The translations under genes were made by a program, and so were the position numbers. A stretch of DNA of 64,000 bases, taken from Aromatoleum diolicum (lineage in GTDB: Bacteria > Pseudomonadota > Gammaproteobacteria > Burkholderiales > Rhodocyclaceae). Numbering within the stretch: the first letter of the stretch is position 1; every line of letters starts with the position of its first letter. The notes beneath the pieces were generated by a model. That model was not told the DNA's origin and made no database searches. It saw only the letters and a list, made by a program, of their open reading frames with translations. Below are positions 15,524-22,784 of this stretch, piece after piece. The DNA lies in the NCBI RefSeq assembly GCF_012910955.1, contig NZ_WTVQ01000002.1, positions 124,001 to 188,000 of the forward strand. Reading direction: 5' to 3'.

Positions 15524-16603
15524 TCAGGGCGGCGAGCGCACGAACACCTCGCCGCTCAGCAGGGGTCTGGCCGAGGTCACGAGGGATGCCGCACTGATGA
15601 CGGGGACTCCGCTGTCGGAATCGGCTGCAAGATGAAGCTCGCAGGCCATCTGCCCGCTCGGGTGTTCGATGACGATGCGATTTGGCGAATTCTCGTCAAG
15701 CTCGGCCAGCTCTTCGGCCACCGTGTCGGGCGTGTGGCAGGCAGCGGCGAGCGCCAGTGCGCCGGTGGCGGCGTGCACCGGATGGCAGCTCGACGGCACG
15801 AAATAGCGCGATGCGATGCTGCCACCTTGGCGCGGCGCCGCGATCATCGCGATCTTCGGCACCCCCCGATCAGGCGACACGGCAAGCCCCATGAGCTTCG
15901 CCGCGGCAATGCGAATCTCCTCGAGCCGCTCGAGGAAGGCCGGGTCGCCATCCAGTTCCTGCTTGCTTTCGTGGCCACTCTTGCCAAGCGAAGCGGCTTT
16001 GACGAAGACGATCGGAATCGCGAAATCGATGCAGGTGACGGGCAAGCCCGCGATCAGATCCTGCGCGTTACCCGTCGGCAGCAGCCGCCCGGTTTTCGTC
16101 CCGGCCGGATCGAGGAAATTGAGTGTGATCGGTGCGCTCGTACCCGGAACACCATCGAGGTGAAAGGTCCCGCTGTAGGTGACTTTCCCGCCCGGCGTCT
16201 GAACAAGCGCCTCGACATGCTTGCCGCTGTTGATGTTGAGGATGCGCACCTTCGTGACCGGACTCGACGCCCTGACGAGCCCGCGCTCGATCGCAAAGGG
16301 CCCCACCGCCGCCAGCATGTTGCCGCTGTTGGGCAGCACATCGACCAGATCGCGGGCCACGGAAACCTGCGCGAAGAGATACTCCACATCGGCGTCCGGC
16401 CTGCGCGACGGAGCCACAATCACGACCTTGCTGCTCAGGTCATTGCCGCCGCCCATGCCGTCGATCTGCCTCAGGTCGGGTGAGCCCATCGCCGCAAGCA
16501 GCAGGCAATCGCGAGCCGAACGGTCTTCGGGCAGGTTCTCGGCCAGGAAGAACAATCCCTTCGAGGATCCGCCACGCATCAGCACGCAGGGAATGTGATC
16601 CAC
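15524..16603 (-). CDS. prpF: PrpF-family isomerase, copy 2 (Ser in place of the conserved Cys)
   Basis: A 359-residue paralogue of the protein at 2626-3729, sharing CVLMRGGSSKGLFFL, RQIDGMGGGNDLSSKVVIV, YLFAQVSVARDL, GPFAIERGLVRA, VRILNINSGKHVEALVQTPG and SIASRYFVPSSCHPVHAATG. The active-site strip reads LPNSGNML, so the position that is Cys 96 in copy 1 is Ser 93 here, while the Lys of SSKVVIV (59) is kept. In PrpF relatives the Cys belongs to the proposed active site, so this copy may use a different mechanism, act on another isomer, or be impaired. It is the first gene of the long minus-strand cluster and is divergent from a LysR gene. Confidence 0.87.
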   Translation of the reverse strand: MDHIPCVLMRGGSSKGLFFLAENLPEDRSARDCLLLAAMGSPDLRQIDGMGGGNDLSSKVVIVAPSRRPDADVEYLFAQVSVARDLVDVLPNSGNMLAAVGPFAIERGLVRASSPVTKVRILNINSGKHVEALVQTPGGKVTYSGTFHLDGVPGTSAPITLNFLDPAGTKTGRLLPTGNAQDLIAGLPVTCIDFAIPIVFVKAASLGKSGHESKQELDGDPAFLERLEEIRIAAAKLMGLAVSPDRGVPKIAMIAAPRQGGSIASRYFVPSSCHPVHAATGALALAAACHTPDTVAEELAELDENSPNRIVIEHPSGQMACELHLAADSDSGVPVISAASLVTSARPLLSGEVFVRSPP

Positions 16604-16676
16604 TTGCCTGTCTCCTTATTGCACGTTCTGCTGTTTTGTGAGGCAATATTAGACAAGCGCGCTGATTTGCAGAAAT

Positions 16677-16699
16677 GCAATAAATTCCTGTTTTATTGC
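16677..16699. promoter_or_regulatory. Operator palindrome between prpF copy 2 and its LysR regulator
   Basis: A perfect inverted repeat, GCAATAAA-N7-TTTATTGC, in an AT-rich 150-bp divergent gap. It is preceded by GAAAT and followed by G, exactly as at 3787-3809. An overlapping TTGCA-GAAA-TGCAA repeat lies just to its left (16667-16680). The palindrome is 74 bp from the prpF2 start and 55 bp from the LysR start, as expected for a LysR protein that activates one gene and represses itself. Confidence 0.65.
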
Positions 16700-16753
16700 G
16701 TTCCTAGCATAGATAGACAACTCTCCTTTTGCATCCCATTCTGGAAAGCTGCC

Positions 16754-17659
16754 ATGAAGATCGATTTCGACGGAATTCAGGCCTTCGTGGTGATTGCCGA
16801 GCTGGGCGGATTCAGCAAGGCCGCCGAACATCTGCATGTGACACAGACGGCACTCACCCGCCGCGTGCAGAAGCTCGAGTCCTACCTCGGATTGCGGCTC
16901 CTCGACCGCACGACGCGCTACGTCGAACTCACCGCGGTTGGGCGCGAGTTCCTGCCCCAGGCGAAAGCGATCGTCGGCGAAATGACGCTCGCGGTCGGGC
17001 GCATGAAGGACATGTCGAAGCACGCCCGCGGCAGCTTCACGCTCGCCTGCGTGCCGACGATGGCCTCGCATGTGCTGCCGGCGGTAATCCGTCGCTATGC
17101 AGAAGCCCATCCGGGCAACCGCGTCCGCCTCATCGACACGAGTGCGTTCGAGGTCCGCGACGCAGTGCTGCACGGGCAGGCGGAGATCGGCATCGGCATC
17201 CCGACGGACCGTCATCCGGATCTGATCGAAACCCTGCTGCTGGAAGAGCCGCTGATGTTCTTCTGCCGCGAGGAGCACCCACTGAGCAAAATGAAGTCGG
17301 TGACCTGGTCCGACATGCGCGAAACCGAGCTCGTCGTCGTCAGCAGCATGACGGCGACGCGGGTCTTCATGGACTACCAGCTCGCAAAACGGGGCATCAG
17401 CCTCAGCGGCGCCTACGAGGTACAGCACCACGCGACGGCAATCAGTCTCGTCGCGGCCGGTGTCGGCACGGCGATTCTTCCTGCATCGACCCTCGAGGAA
17501 GGTGCCCGCCCCGGCGTATGCCGGATTCCTCTCGTCAGCCCGGTCGTGAAAAGGAAGATCACGCTCCTGCGCCGCAAGAACAGCACGCTGTCGCCTGCGG
17601 CAAACGCGTTCTTCGAATTATTGAAGGACCAGGCGCAAAACAGCTCGGGGCAGCGCTAG
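16754..17659 (+). CDS. LysR-family regulator of the tricarboxylate/itaconate cluster
   Basis: A 301-residue LysR protein. The start MKIDFDGIQAFVVIAELGGF at 16754 gives the canonical winged helix (FSKAAEHLHVTQTALTRRVQ), with an effector domain from residue 90 (GSFTLACVPTMASHVLPAVI). GGAAAG lies upstream. It is divergent from prpF2, with the palindrome 16677-16699 between them, and the same palindrome lies before prpF1. It is therefore the best candidate for the regulator of the whole 14-kb cluster, with a tricarboxylate or itaconate as co-inducer. The effector is not deducible from sequence. Confidence 0.87.
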   Translation: MKIDFDGIQAFVVIAELGGFSKAAEHLHVTQTALTRRVQKLESYLGLRLLDRTTRYVELTAVGREFLPQAKAIVGEMTLAVGRMKDMSKHARGSFTLACVPTMASHVLPAVIRRYAEAHPGNRVRLIDTSAFEVRDAVLHGQAEIGIGIPTDRHPDLIETLLLEEPLMFFCREEHPLSKMKSVTWSDMRETELVVVSSMTATRVFMDYQLAKRGISLSGAYEVQHHATAISLVAAGVGTAILPASTLEEGARPGVCRIPLVSPVVKRKITLLRRKNSTLSPAANAFFELLKDQAQNSSGQR

Positions 17660-17705
17660 CGACCGGAATACGCGCAGGCGCGCAGGGCGTGCGTCGCGGG
17701 TTCGC

Positions 17706-20336
17706 TCACATCGACTCGCCCTGCACGGGCACCGTCTTGCCGCCGGTCACCGCCGCACGCAGTTCCGCTTCCAGGCGCTTGGCCACGCTGATGTCGATGA
17801 AGGTGATGACGACGCCCTCGATCACGTTATCCGTGGTGCGGTACGGCATGATGCGCACGGTAAACCAGCGGCCGTCGCGCGTGGCGATCTGCTTTTCCGA
17901 GAACATCAGGGTACGCAGAACCTCGCGGGCATCGTCTTCCAGTGCCGGGTAATCGAGATCGGTTGCGAGGTCCGACAACGGCCGCCCGGCATCGGCGGCG
18001 ATGAGCTTGATGACGCGCGTGGCCAGCGGCGTAAAGCGCCGGACATGGAGCCGGCTGTCGAGGAAGATGGTGGCGATTTCGGTGCTGTTGAGCAGGTTCT
18101 GCATGTCGTTGTTGGCGCACGACAAGTCGTCGACCTTCGATTGCAGCTCGACGTTCACCGTCTGCAACTCCTCGTTCAGCGACTGCATCTCTTCCTTCGA
18201 CGTGGTGAGTTCCTCGTTGGTCGATTGCAGCTCTTCGTTGGTCGATTGCAGCTCCTCGTTGGCCGACTTGAGTTCTTCCTGCGAGACCTGCATCTCCTCG
18301 CGCAGCGTGCGGATTTCGTCGCGCGCCTGCTGCAGTTCGCGCTCCAGCTCGACCTGCCGTGCGCCGCGCGGTGCCCGGCCACCACCCTTCCTGGTTTCGG
18401 GCAGCGGCGGAAGCTCGCTAAACGCGATCATCACCATGCCGCGCAAAGGCTCGGGTTCCTCGATCAGCTGCACGACGAGGCCGACCCTGCGCGTTGTGCC
18501 GTCGACGCTCACGCTGATGTCGGCTCGCTCGATGCGGCCACCATTGCGCGTGACCTGGTGCAGGGCGCTGCCGATTTCCGCGCGCAGGCCCTCGCGCGCC
18601 ATCGCATGAATGTTCCAGTTGGCCTTGCCGGCGGCGGGCTCCAGGTAGCGGCCGGTACGACCGTTGATATAGATGATGTCGCCGCGCTCATTGACCAGCA
18701 CCGCCGCCGGCGCGAACTGCCGCAGCAGCAACTGGTCGGCAAGGCTTTGCAGGTTGGCGGGGGGTGGCGGGCCCTTGACCTCGCCCTCCCCGACGGAAAG
18801 GCTGCGGAAGTGTGCGGGGAAGTCGATCTCGATGGCCTGTGTCGGAATGTCGATACGGCGAAAAAGACGCGCCTTGGCGTCGAGCGGGGCAAACAGATCG
18901 GTCGCACTGCCGAGCGCCTCGGAATTGCCCAGGAACAGCACACCGCCCGGCGTGAGACTGTAATGGAACAAGGGCAGCAGCTTCTTTTGCAATTCGGCGC
19001 TGAAGTAGATCAGCAAGTTGCGGCAGAGTAGCAGATCGAGCTTGGTGAAAGGCGGGTCCTGGATCAGGTTCTGCGGCGCGAACACGACCATCTCGCGGAT
19101 TTCCTTGCAGACCTGATAGCCGTCGTCGGTGGCGACGAAGAAGCGCGCCAAGCGCTCGGGCGAAACGTCGGCGACGATGTTGGACGGGTAGCGGCCCTGA
19201 CGCGCCCGGTCGATGGCGTCGCCGTCGAGGTCGGTGGCGAAGATCTGCAGCGAAAAACGACCCGCGGGCTTGTGCCTTTCGATCGCCTCCTTGAAGGTGA
19301 TGGCCAGCGAATACGCCTCTTCGCCGGTCGAACATCCGGGCACCCAGGCGCGCAGCACACGTCCCGCATGGCTGCGCGCGAACAATGGCGGCAAGGCCTC
19401 GTCGCGCAGGCGGTCCCAGGCCGCGGGGTCGCGGAAGAAGTTGGTCACGCCGATCAGGAACTCCCTGAACAGCAGCTCGAGCTCCTGCGGGTTCTCCTGC
19501 AGGAAGCGCACGTAGGTCGCGATGCGGTCGATCTGGTGAATGCCCATGCGCCGCTCGATGCGGCGGTAGAGCGTGGTCTTCTTGTAGAGCGAGAAGTCCT
19601 GGCCGTTGTGCGCCCGCAGGAGAATCAGCACCTTCTCCAGGCCGCTTTGCAGCTGGCCGTCGACGACGGGTTCGGCTGCGGCCGCGTTCGTACCGTGCCG
19701 GAGGCTGGCAAGGATGCGGGCGGGCAGTTCCGCGGCGGAGGCGACGATGTCAACCACGCCGGCATCGATCGCGCTGCGCGGCATCGCGGAAAAGGCGGCC
19801 GAGGCTGGATCCTGCGCCAGGGTGAGACCTGCGTTTTCCTTGATGGCACGCATTCCGGCGCTGCCATCCGACCCCATGCCGGAGAGAATCACACCGACGG
19901 CCAGCTGGTGACGATCGTCCCCCAGCGAGCGCAGGAAAAAGTCGATCGGCAGGCGCAGGCCGCGCGGCGCGGCGGGCTCGAACAGGTAGAGCGCACCGCG
20001 CAGGATCGACATGTCCCGATTCGGCGGGATCACATAGACATGGTCCGGTTTGACCTTGAGGCGATTCTTCGCCTGCACCACCGGCATCGCCGTGGTGCGT
20101 TGCAGCAGCTCGGGCATCATGCCCTTGTGGGTCGGATCGAGGTGCTGAACGATCACATACGCCATGCCGCTACCCGCCGGGATCTTGGCGAGGAACTGTT
20201 CCAGCGCCTCAAGACCGCCCGCCGATGCGCCGATGCCGACGATCGGAAACGCTTCGCCACGGGTCGCCTTGGGCGATGCGGTGGGCGCGGGGAGATCGGG
20301 TTCCTGCTTGGCGGGTTCCTGCTTGGCCATGGCCAT
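17706..20336 (-). CDS. CheB-CheR-PAS fusion protein
   Basis: An 876-residue cytoplasmic fusion. Residues about 28-215 are a CheB methylesterase domain with the catalytic Ser in VGIGASAGGLEAL, His in VIVQHLDPTHKG and Asp in SGMGSDGSAG. There is no receiver domain in front. Residues about 230-490 are a CheR methyltransferase (FLIGVTNFFRDPAAW, RAWVPGCSTGEEAYSLAI, LLLCRNLLIYF). A PAS-like region follows. Then comes a long Glu/Leu coiled coil with repeated NEELQSTNEELQ units, about 650-745, and a C-terminal PAS domain (ATIFLDSRLHVRRFTPLATR). No kinase domain is present. No other chemotaxis gene lies nearby, so its target is unknown. The N terminus has a KQEPAKQEP duplication. Confidence 0.9.
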   Translation of the reverse strand: MAMAKQEPAKQEPDLPAPTASPKATRGEAFPIVGIGASAGGLEALEQFLAKIPAGSGMAYVIVQHLDPTHKGMMPELLQRTTAMPVVQAKNRLKVKPDHVYVIPPNRDMSILRGALYLFEPAAPRGLRLPIDFFLRSLGDDRHQLAVGVILSGMGSDGSAGMRAIKENAGLTLAQDPASAAFSAMPRSAIDAGVVDIVASAAELPARILASLRHGTNAAAAEPVVDGQLQSGLEKVLILLRAHNGQDFSLYKKTTLYRRIERRMGIHQIDRIATYVRFLQENPQELELLFREFLIGVTNFFRDPAAWDRLRDEALPPLFARSHAGRVLRAWVPGCSTGEEAYSLAITFKEAIERHKPAGRFSLQIFATDLDGDAIDRARQGRYPSNIVADVSPERLARFFVATDDGYQVCKEIREMVVFAPQNLIQDPPFTKLDLLLCRNLLIYFSAELQKKLLPLFHYSLTPGGVLFLGNSEALGSATDLFAPLDAKARLFRRIDIPTQAIEIDFPAHFRSLSVGEGEVKGPPPPANLQSLADQLLLRQFAPAAVLVNERGDIIYINGRTGRYLEPAAGKANWNIHAMAREGLRAEIGSALHQVTRNGGRIERADISVSVDGTTRRVGLVVQLIEEPEPLRGMVMIAFSELPPLPETRKGGGRAPRGARQVELERELQQARDEIRTLREEMQVSQEELKSANEELQSTNEELQSTNEELTTSKEEMQSLNEELQTVNVELQSKVDDLSCANNDMQNLLNSTEIATIFLDSRLHVRRFTPLATRVIKLIAADAGRPLSDLATDLDYPALEDDAREVLRTLMFSEKQIATRDGRWFTVRIMPYRTTDNVIEGVVITFIDISVAKRLEAELRAAVTGGKTVPVQGESM

Positions 20337-20665
20337 TTCCTTTCAGCGCCGGTAAATCTCCGGCCACCATGCCTGGACGGCACTGCCGTGCCTGAAAATC
20401 CGAATGTGCCACGAAGCCCGCTGCCCCATTTTAACAGCCATGGTTTGAGCGTCGTGCCACATATCCGGCTTGGCCCGGCAAGGATGTGCGCAGGACGACT
20501 CGGGGTCTGTACGGCAGCACACATGAATAAGGCGGCCTTTTGCCCCCGGTGAACATATGTGCGACACCGTACAGACCCGGCCAGCCTGAGCGACTAGGCT
20601 CTTTTCATGTTTTCCGGAAGCGGGCGCACCGACACCTTGCCGACGGATCAAGGAGAGAGATCAGC
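20337..20665. other. Intergenic region between the CheB-CheR gene and the hydrolase
   Basis: These 329 bp separate two divergent genes. Apart from the long inverted repeat described separately and the ribosome site AGGAGAGAGA before the hydrolase, I see no gene. Frames here are short and have no family resemblance. Confidence 0.6.
20500..20580. repeat. Long imperfect inverted repeat
   Basis: The left arm (20501-20524) contains GGGTCTGTACGG and CACACAT. The right arm (20554-20580) contains ATATGTG and CCGTACAGACCC. The 12-bp outer blocks pair perfectly, and the inner blocks pair with one mismatch after a 3-nt symmetric break. The loop is about 30 nt. It lies in the divergent promoter region of the hydrolase and could be an operator or a cruciform element. 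Confidence 0.55.
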
Positions 20666-21394
20666 ATGGAAAAAATGAACCTGCTTTTGTTGCCGGGGCT
20701 ACTCAATGACGCAAGCCTGTTCGAGCACCAGGCGGACGCCCTGGCGGACCTCGTCGGCATCACGGTCGCCGACCTGACCGGTTCGGATTCGATTTCTGCG
20801 CTTGCCGCGGACGTCCTGGGGCAAGCCCCCGCGGGGCCCTTCATGCTCGTCGGAATGTCGATGGGGGGCTACGTCGCATTCGAGATCATGCGCCAGGCAG
20901 GGGAGCGTGTGCGGGCGCTGGCGCTCCTGAGCACGAGTGCACGCCCCGATACGCCCGACGCCACCGCGGCGCGTGAGGAGCTGATCGCACTGGCCGAAAC
21001 CAATTTCCCCGCGGTCATCGAAAAGCTGCTCGCGCGCATGGCGCACCCCGAGCATGCGAATACGCCCGAGGTCGGCGGCGTGTTTCAGTCGATGGCGACC
21101 GGACTGGGGCAAGAGGTGTTCGTGCGCCAGCAGCGCGCCATTATCGGACGCGCGGACAGCCGCCCTAGCCTGGCCAGCATCAGATGCCCGACGCTCGTCC
21201 TGTGCGGGCGCGAGGACCTGGTCACGCCGCCGGAGGTCCATGAGGAACTGGTCGCGGGGATTGCCGGGGCGCAGCTCGCGATGATCGAGGAATGCGGCCA
21301 TCTCCTGCCGCTGGAGCAGCCCGAACAAGTCACCACGATCCTGCGCGACTGGCTATCGGAACTCGTCAGCCCGCCGCGTTCAAATCCGAACTGA
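20666..21394 (+). CDS. Alpha/beta-fold hydrolase
   Basis: A 242-residue alpha/beta hydrolase. The nucleophile elbow is GMSMGGYVAFE (Ser near 72), the acid is in CGREDLVTPPEVHEEL, and the His is in ECGHLLPLEQPEQV near the C terminus. AGGAGAGAGA precedes the ATG at 20666. It is followed after 21 bp by an FMN reductase gene on the same strand, so the two probably form a small operon. Substrate unknown; the family includes esterases, haloperoxidase-like enzymes and lactone hydrolases. Confidence 0.85.
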   Translation: MEKMNLLLLPGLLNDASLFEHQADALADLVGITVADLTGSDSISALAADVLGQAPAGPFMLVGMSMGGYVAFEIMRQAGERVRALALLSTSARPDTPDATAAREELIALAETNFPAVIEKLLARMAHPEHANTPEVGGVFQSMATGLGQEVFVRQQRAIIGRADSRPSLASIRCPTLVLCGREDLVTPPEVHEELVAGIAGAQLAMIEECGHLLPLEQPEQVTTILRDWLSELVSPPRSNPN

Positions 21395-21415
21395 CCCAAT
21401 CAACCGGACAAGAAA

Positions 21416-21970
21416 ATGAGCCAATACCAGATCGGCGTAATCGTCGGCAGCCTTCGCAAGGGTTCGCTCAACCGCAAGCTGGCTGACGCCATCGTAAAAT
21501 TGGCCCCGTCGGCATTCAGCTTCAAGCAGCTCGAGATCGGCGACCTGCCGCTCTATAACCAGGACGACGACGCAAACCAGGCACCCGCGGTGCAGCGATT
21601 CAAGGGCGAAATCGTCGCAGCCACGGGCCTGATATTTGTCACTCCCGAATACAACCGCGGGGTCCCCGGCGTGTTGAAGAACGCCATCGACCACGCGTCA
21701 CGCCCCTATGGCCAGAGTGCCTGGACAAACAAGCCGGCCGGCGTACTGGGTGCCTCGGTCGGAGTCATCGGTACGGCCATCGCGCAGCAGCAGTTACGCA
21801 CCATTCTCGCCTGTCTGGACGTTCACACGATGGGACTGCCGGAGGCGTTCATGCATGCCAAGTCGGGTTTCTTCGACGAGGCCGGCAACATTGCCAACCC
21901 CGACACCACGAAGTTCCTGCAGAGCTGGATGGACCGCTATGTTGCCTGGGTGAAACAACACGCCGCCTGA
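21416..21970 (+). CDS. NAD(P)H-dependent FMN reductase, ChrR/SsuE-like
   Basis: A 184-residue flavodoxin-fold protein. It shows IGVIVGSLRKGSLNRKLADA (phosphate-binding loop for FMN), the LPLYNQD strip, VTPEYNRGVPGVLKNAIDHA (the family signature, with Tyr-Asn-Arg), and GASVGVIGTAIAQQQLRTIL. Members reduce quinones, chromate or azo compounds with NAD(P)H, often as protection against redox stress. AAGAAA precedes the start. It is cotranscribed with the hydrolase upstream. Confidence 0.9.
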   Translation: MSQYQIGVIVGSLRKGSLNRKLADAIVKLAPSAFSFKQLEIGDLPLYNQDDDANQAPAVQRFKGEIVAATGLIFVTPEYNRGVPGVLKNAIDHASRPYGQSAWTNKPAGVLGASVGVIGTAIAQQQLRTILACLDVHTMGLPEAFMHAKSGFFDEAGNIANPDTTKFLQSWMDRYVAWVKQHAA

Positions 21971-22028
21971 TGCATGGGCAGGCAAACCGGTGGTGGTTTC
22001 CACCCCGGTGATTCGAGATGACGGGCGC

Positions 22029-22730
22029 TCACACGACCGCCCCGAACAGCGCCCCCACGCCCGCGGTGATGGCCATCGCGAGCGCGCCCCAGAAGGTGAC
22101 CCGCCACGCGCCCGTCAGCACGGAAGCCCCGCCCGCTCGGGCCGCAACGGCGCCCAGCAGGGCAAGAAACGCGAGCGAGGTTCCCGAGACCCACGGAATC
22201 AGGTTCTGCGCGGGCGCCAGCGCCGTCACCGCGAGTGGCAGCGCCGCGCCGACCGCGAAGCTCGCGGCCGACGACAGCGCGGCTTGAACGGGCCGCGCGC
22301 TGAGTGTTTCGGAGATTCCGAGCTCGTCGCGCGCGTGGGCGCCAAGCGCGTCGTGCGCCATCAATTGCTCGGCAACCTGCTGCGCGAGGCCCGGCTCGAG
22401 TCCCCGGCTGACATAAATGGCCGCTAATTCGCGGTGTTCCGCCACCGGGTGCGTCTCGAGTTCGACGCGCTCGCGCGACAGGTCGGCGTTTTCGGTATCG
22501 GCCTGCGAATGCACCGAGACGTATTCCCCTGCGGCCATCGACATCGCCCCGGCCACCATTCCGGCAACGCCAGCCACCAGGGCAGCCCCCTCGGCCGGAC
22601 TAGCCGCCGCGACGCCGACCACGAGGCTGGCGGTCGAAACGATGCCGTCGTTGGCACCAAGCACGGCGGCACGCATCCAGCCGATGCGGTCGCTGCGGTG
22701 ACGTTCGGGGTGGCGCCGCGCGAACTTCAT
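22029..22730 (-). CDS. VIT1/CCC1-family membrane transporter
   Basis: A 233-residue membrane protein of the VIT family, which moves Fe2+ or Mn2+ in plants and fungi. Landmarks are RAAVLGANDGIVSTASLVVG, the paired helices AALVAGVAGMVAGAMSMAAG with EYVSVHSQADTENADL, and three C-terminal helices (SSAASFAVGAALPLAVTALA, LAFLALLGAVAARAGGASV, LAMAITAGVGALFGAVV). The cytoplasmic part is short and lacks the long metal-binding helices of plant VIT1, as in other bacterial members. I chose the ATG at 22730 (MKFARRHPERHRSDRIGW). It stands alone. The metal is not predictable. Confidence 0.85.
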   Translation of the reverse strand: MKFARRHPERHRSDRIGWMRAAVLGANDGIVSTASLVVGVAAASPAEGAALVAGVAGMVAGAMSMAAGEYVSVHSQADTENADLSRERVELETHPVAEHRELAAIYVSRGLEPGLAQQVAEQLMAHDALGAHARDELGISETLSARPVQAALSSAASFAVGAALPLAVTALAPAQNLIPWVSGTSLAFLALLGAVAARAGGASVLTGAWRVTFWGALAMAITAGVGALFGAVV

Positions 22731-22784
22731 GATTAGCCAATCCTTGCGGGTCGATCGGGACAGCACGGCTGCGGCACGTCGGCC

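Noticed and set aside
20343-20651. 102-residue frame on the minus strand upstream of the CheB-CheR gene
   Set aside because: It crosses the long inverted repeat, has no ribosome site and reads like no protein family.
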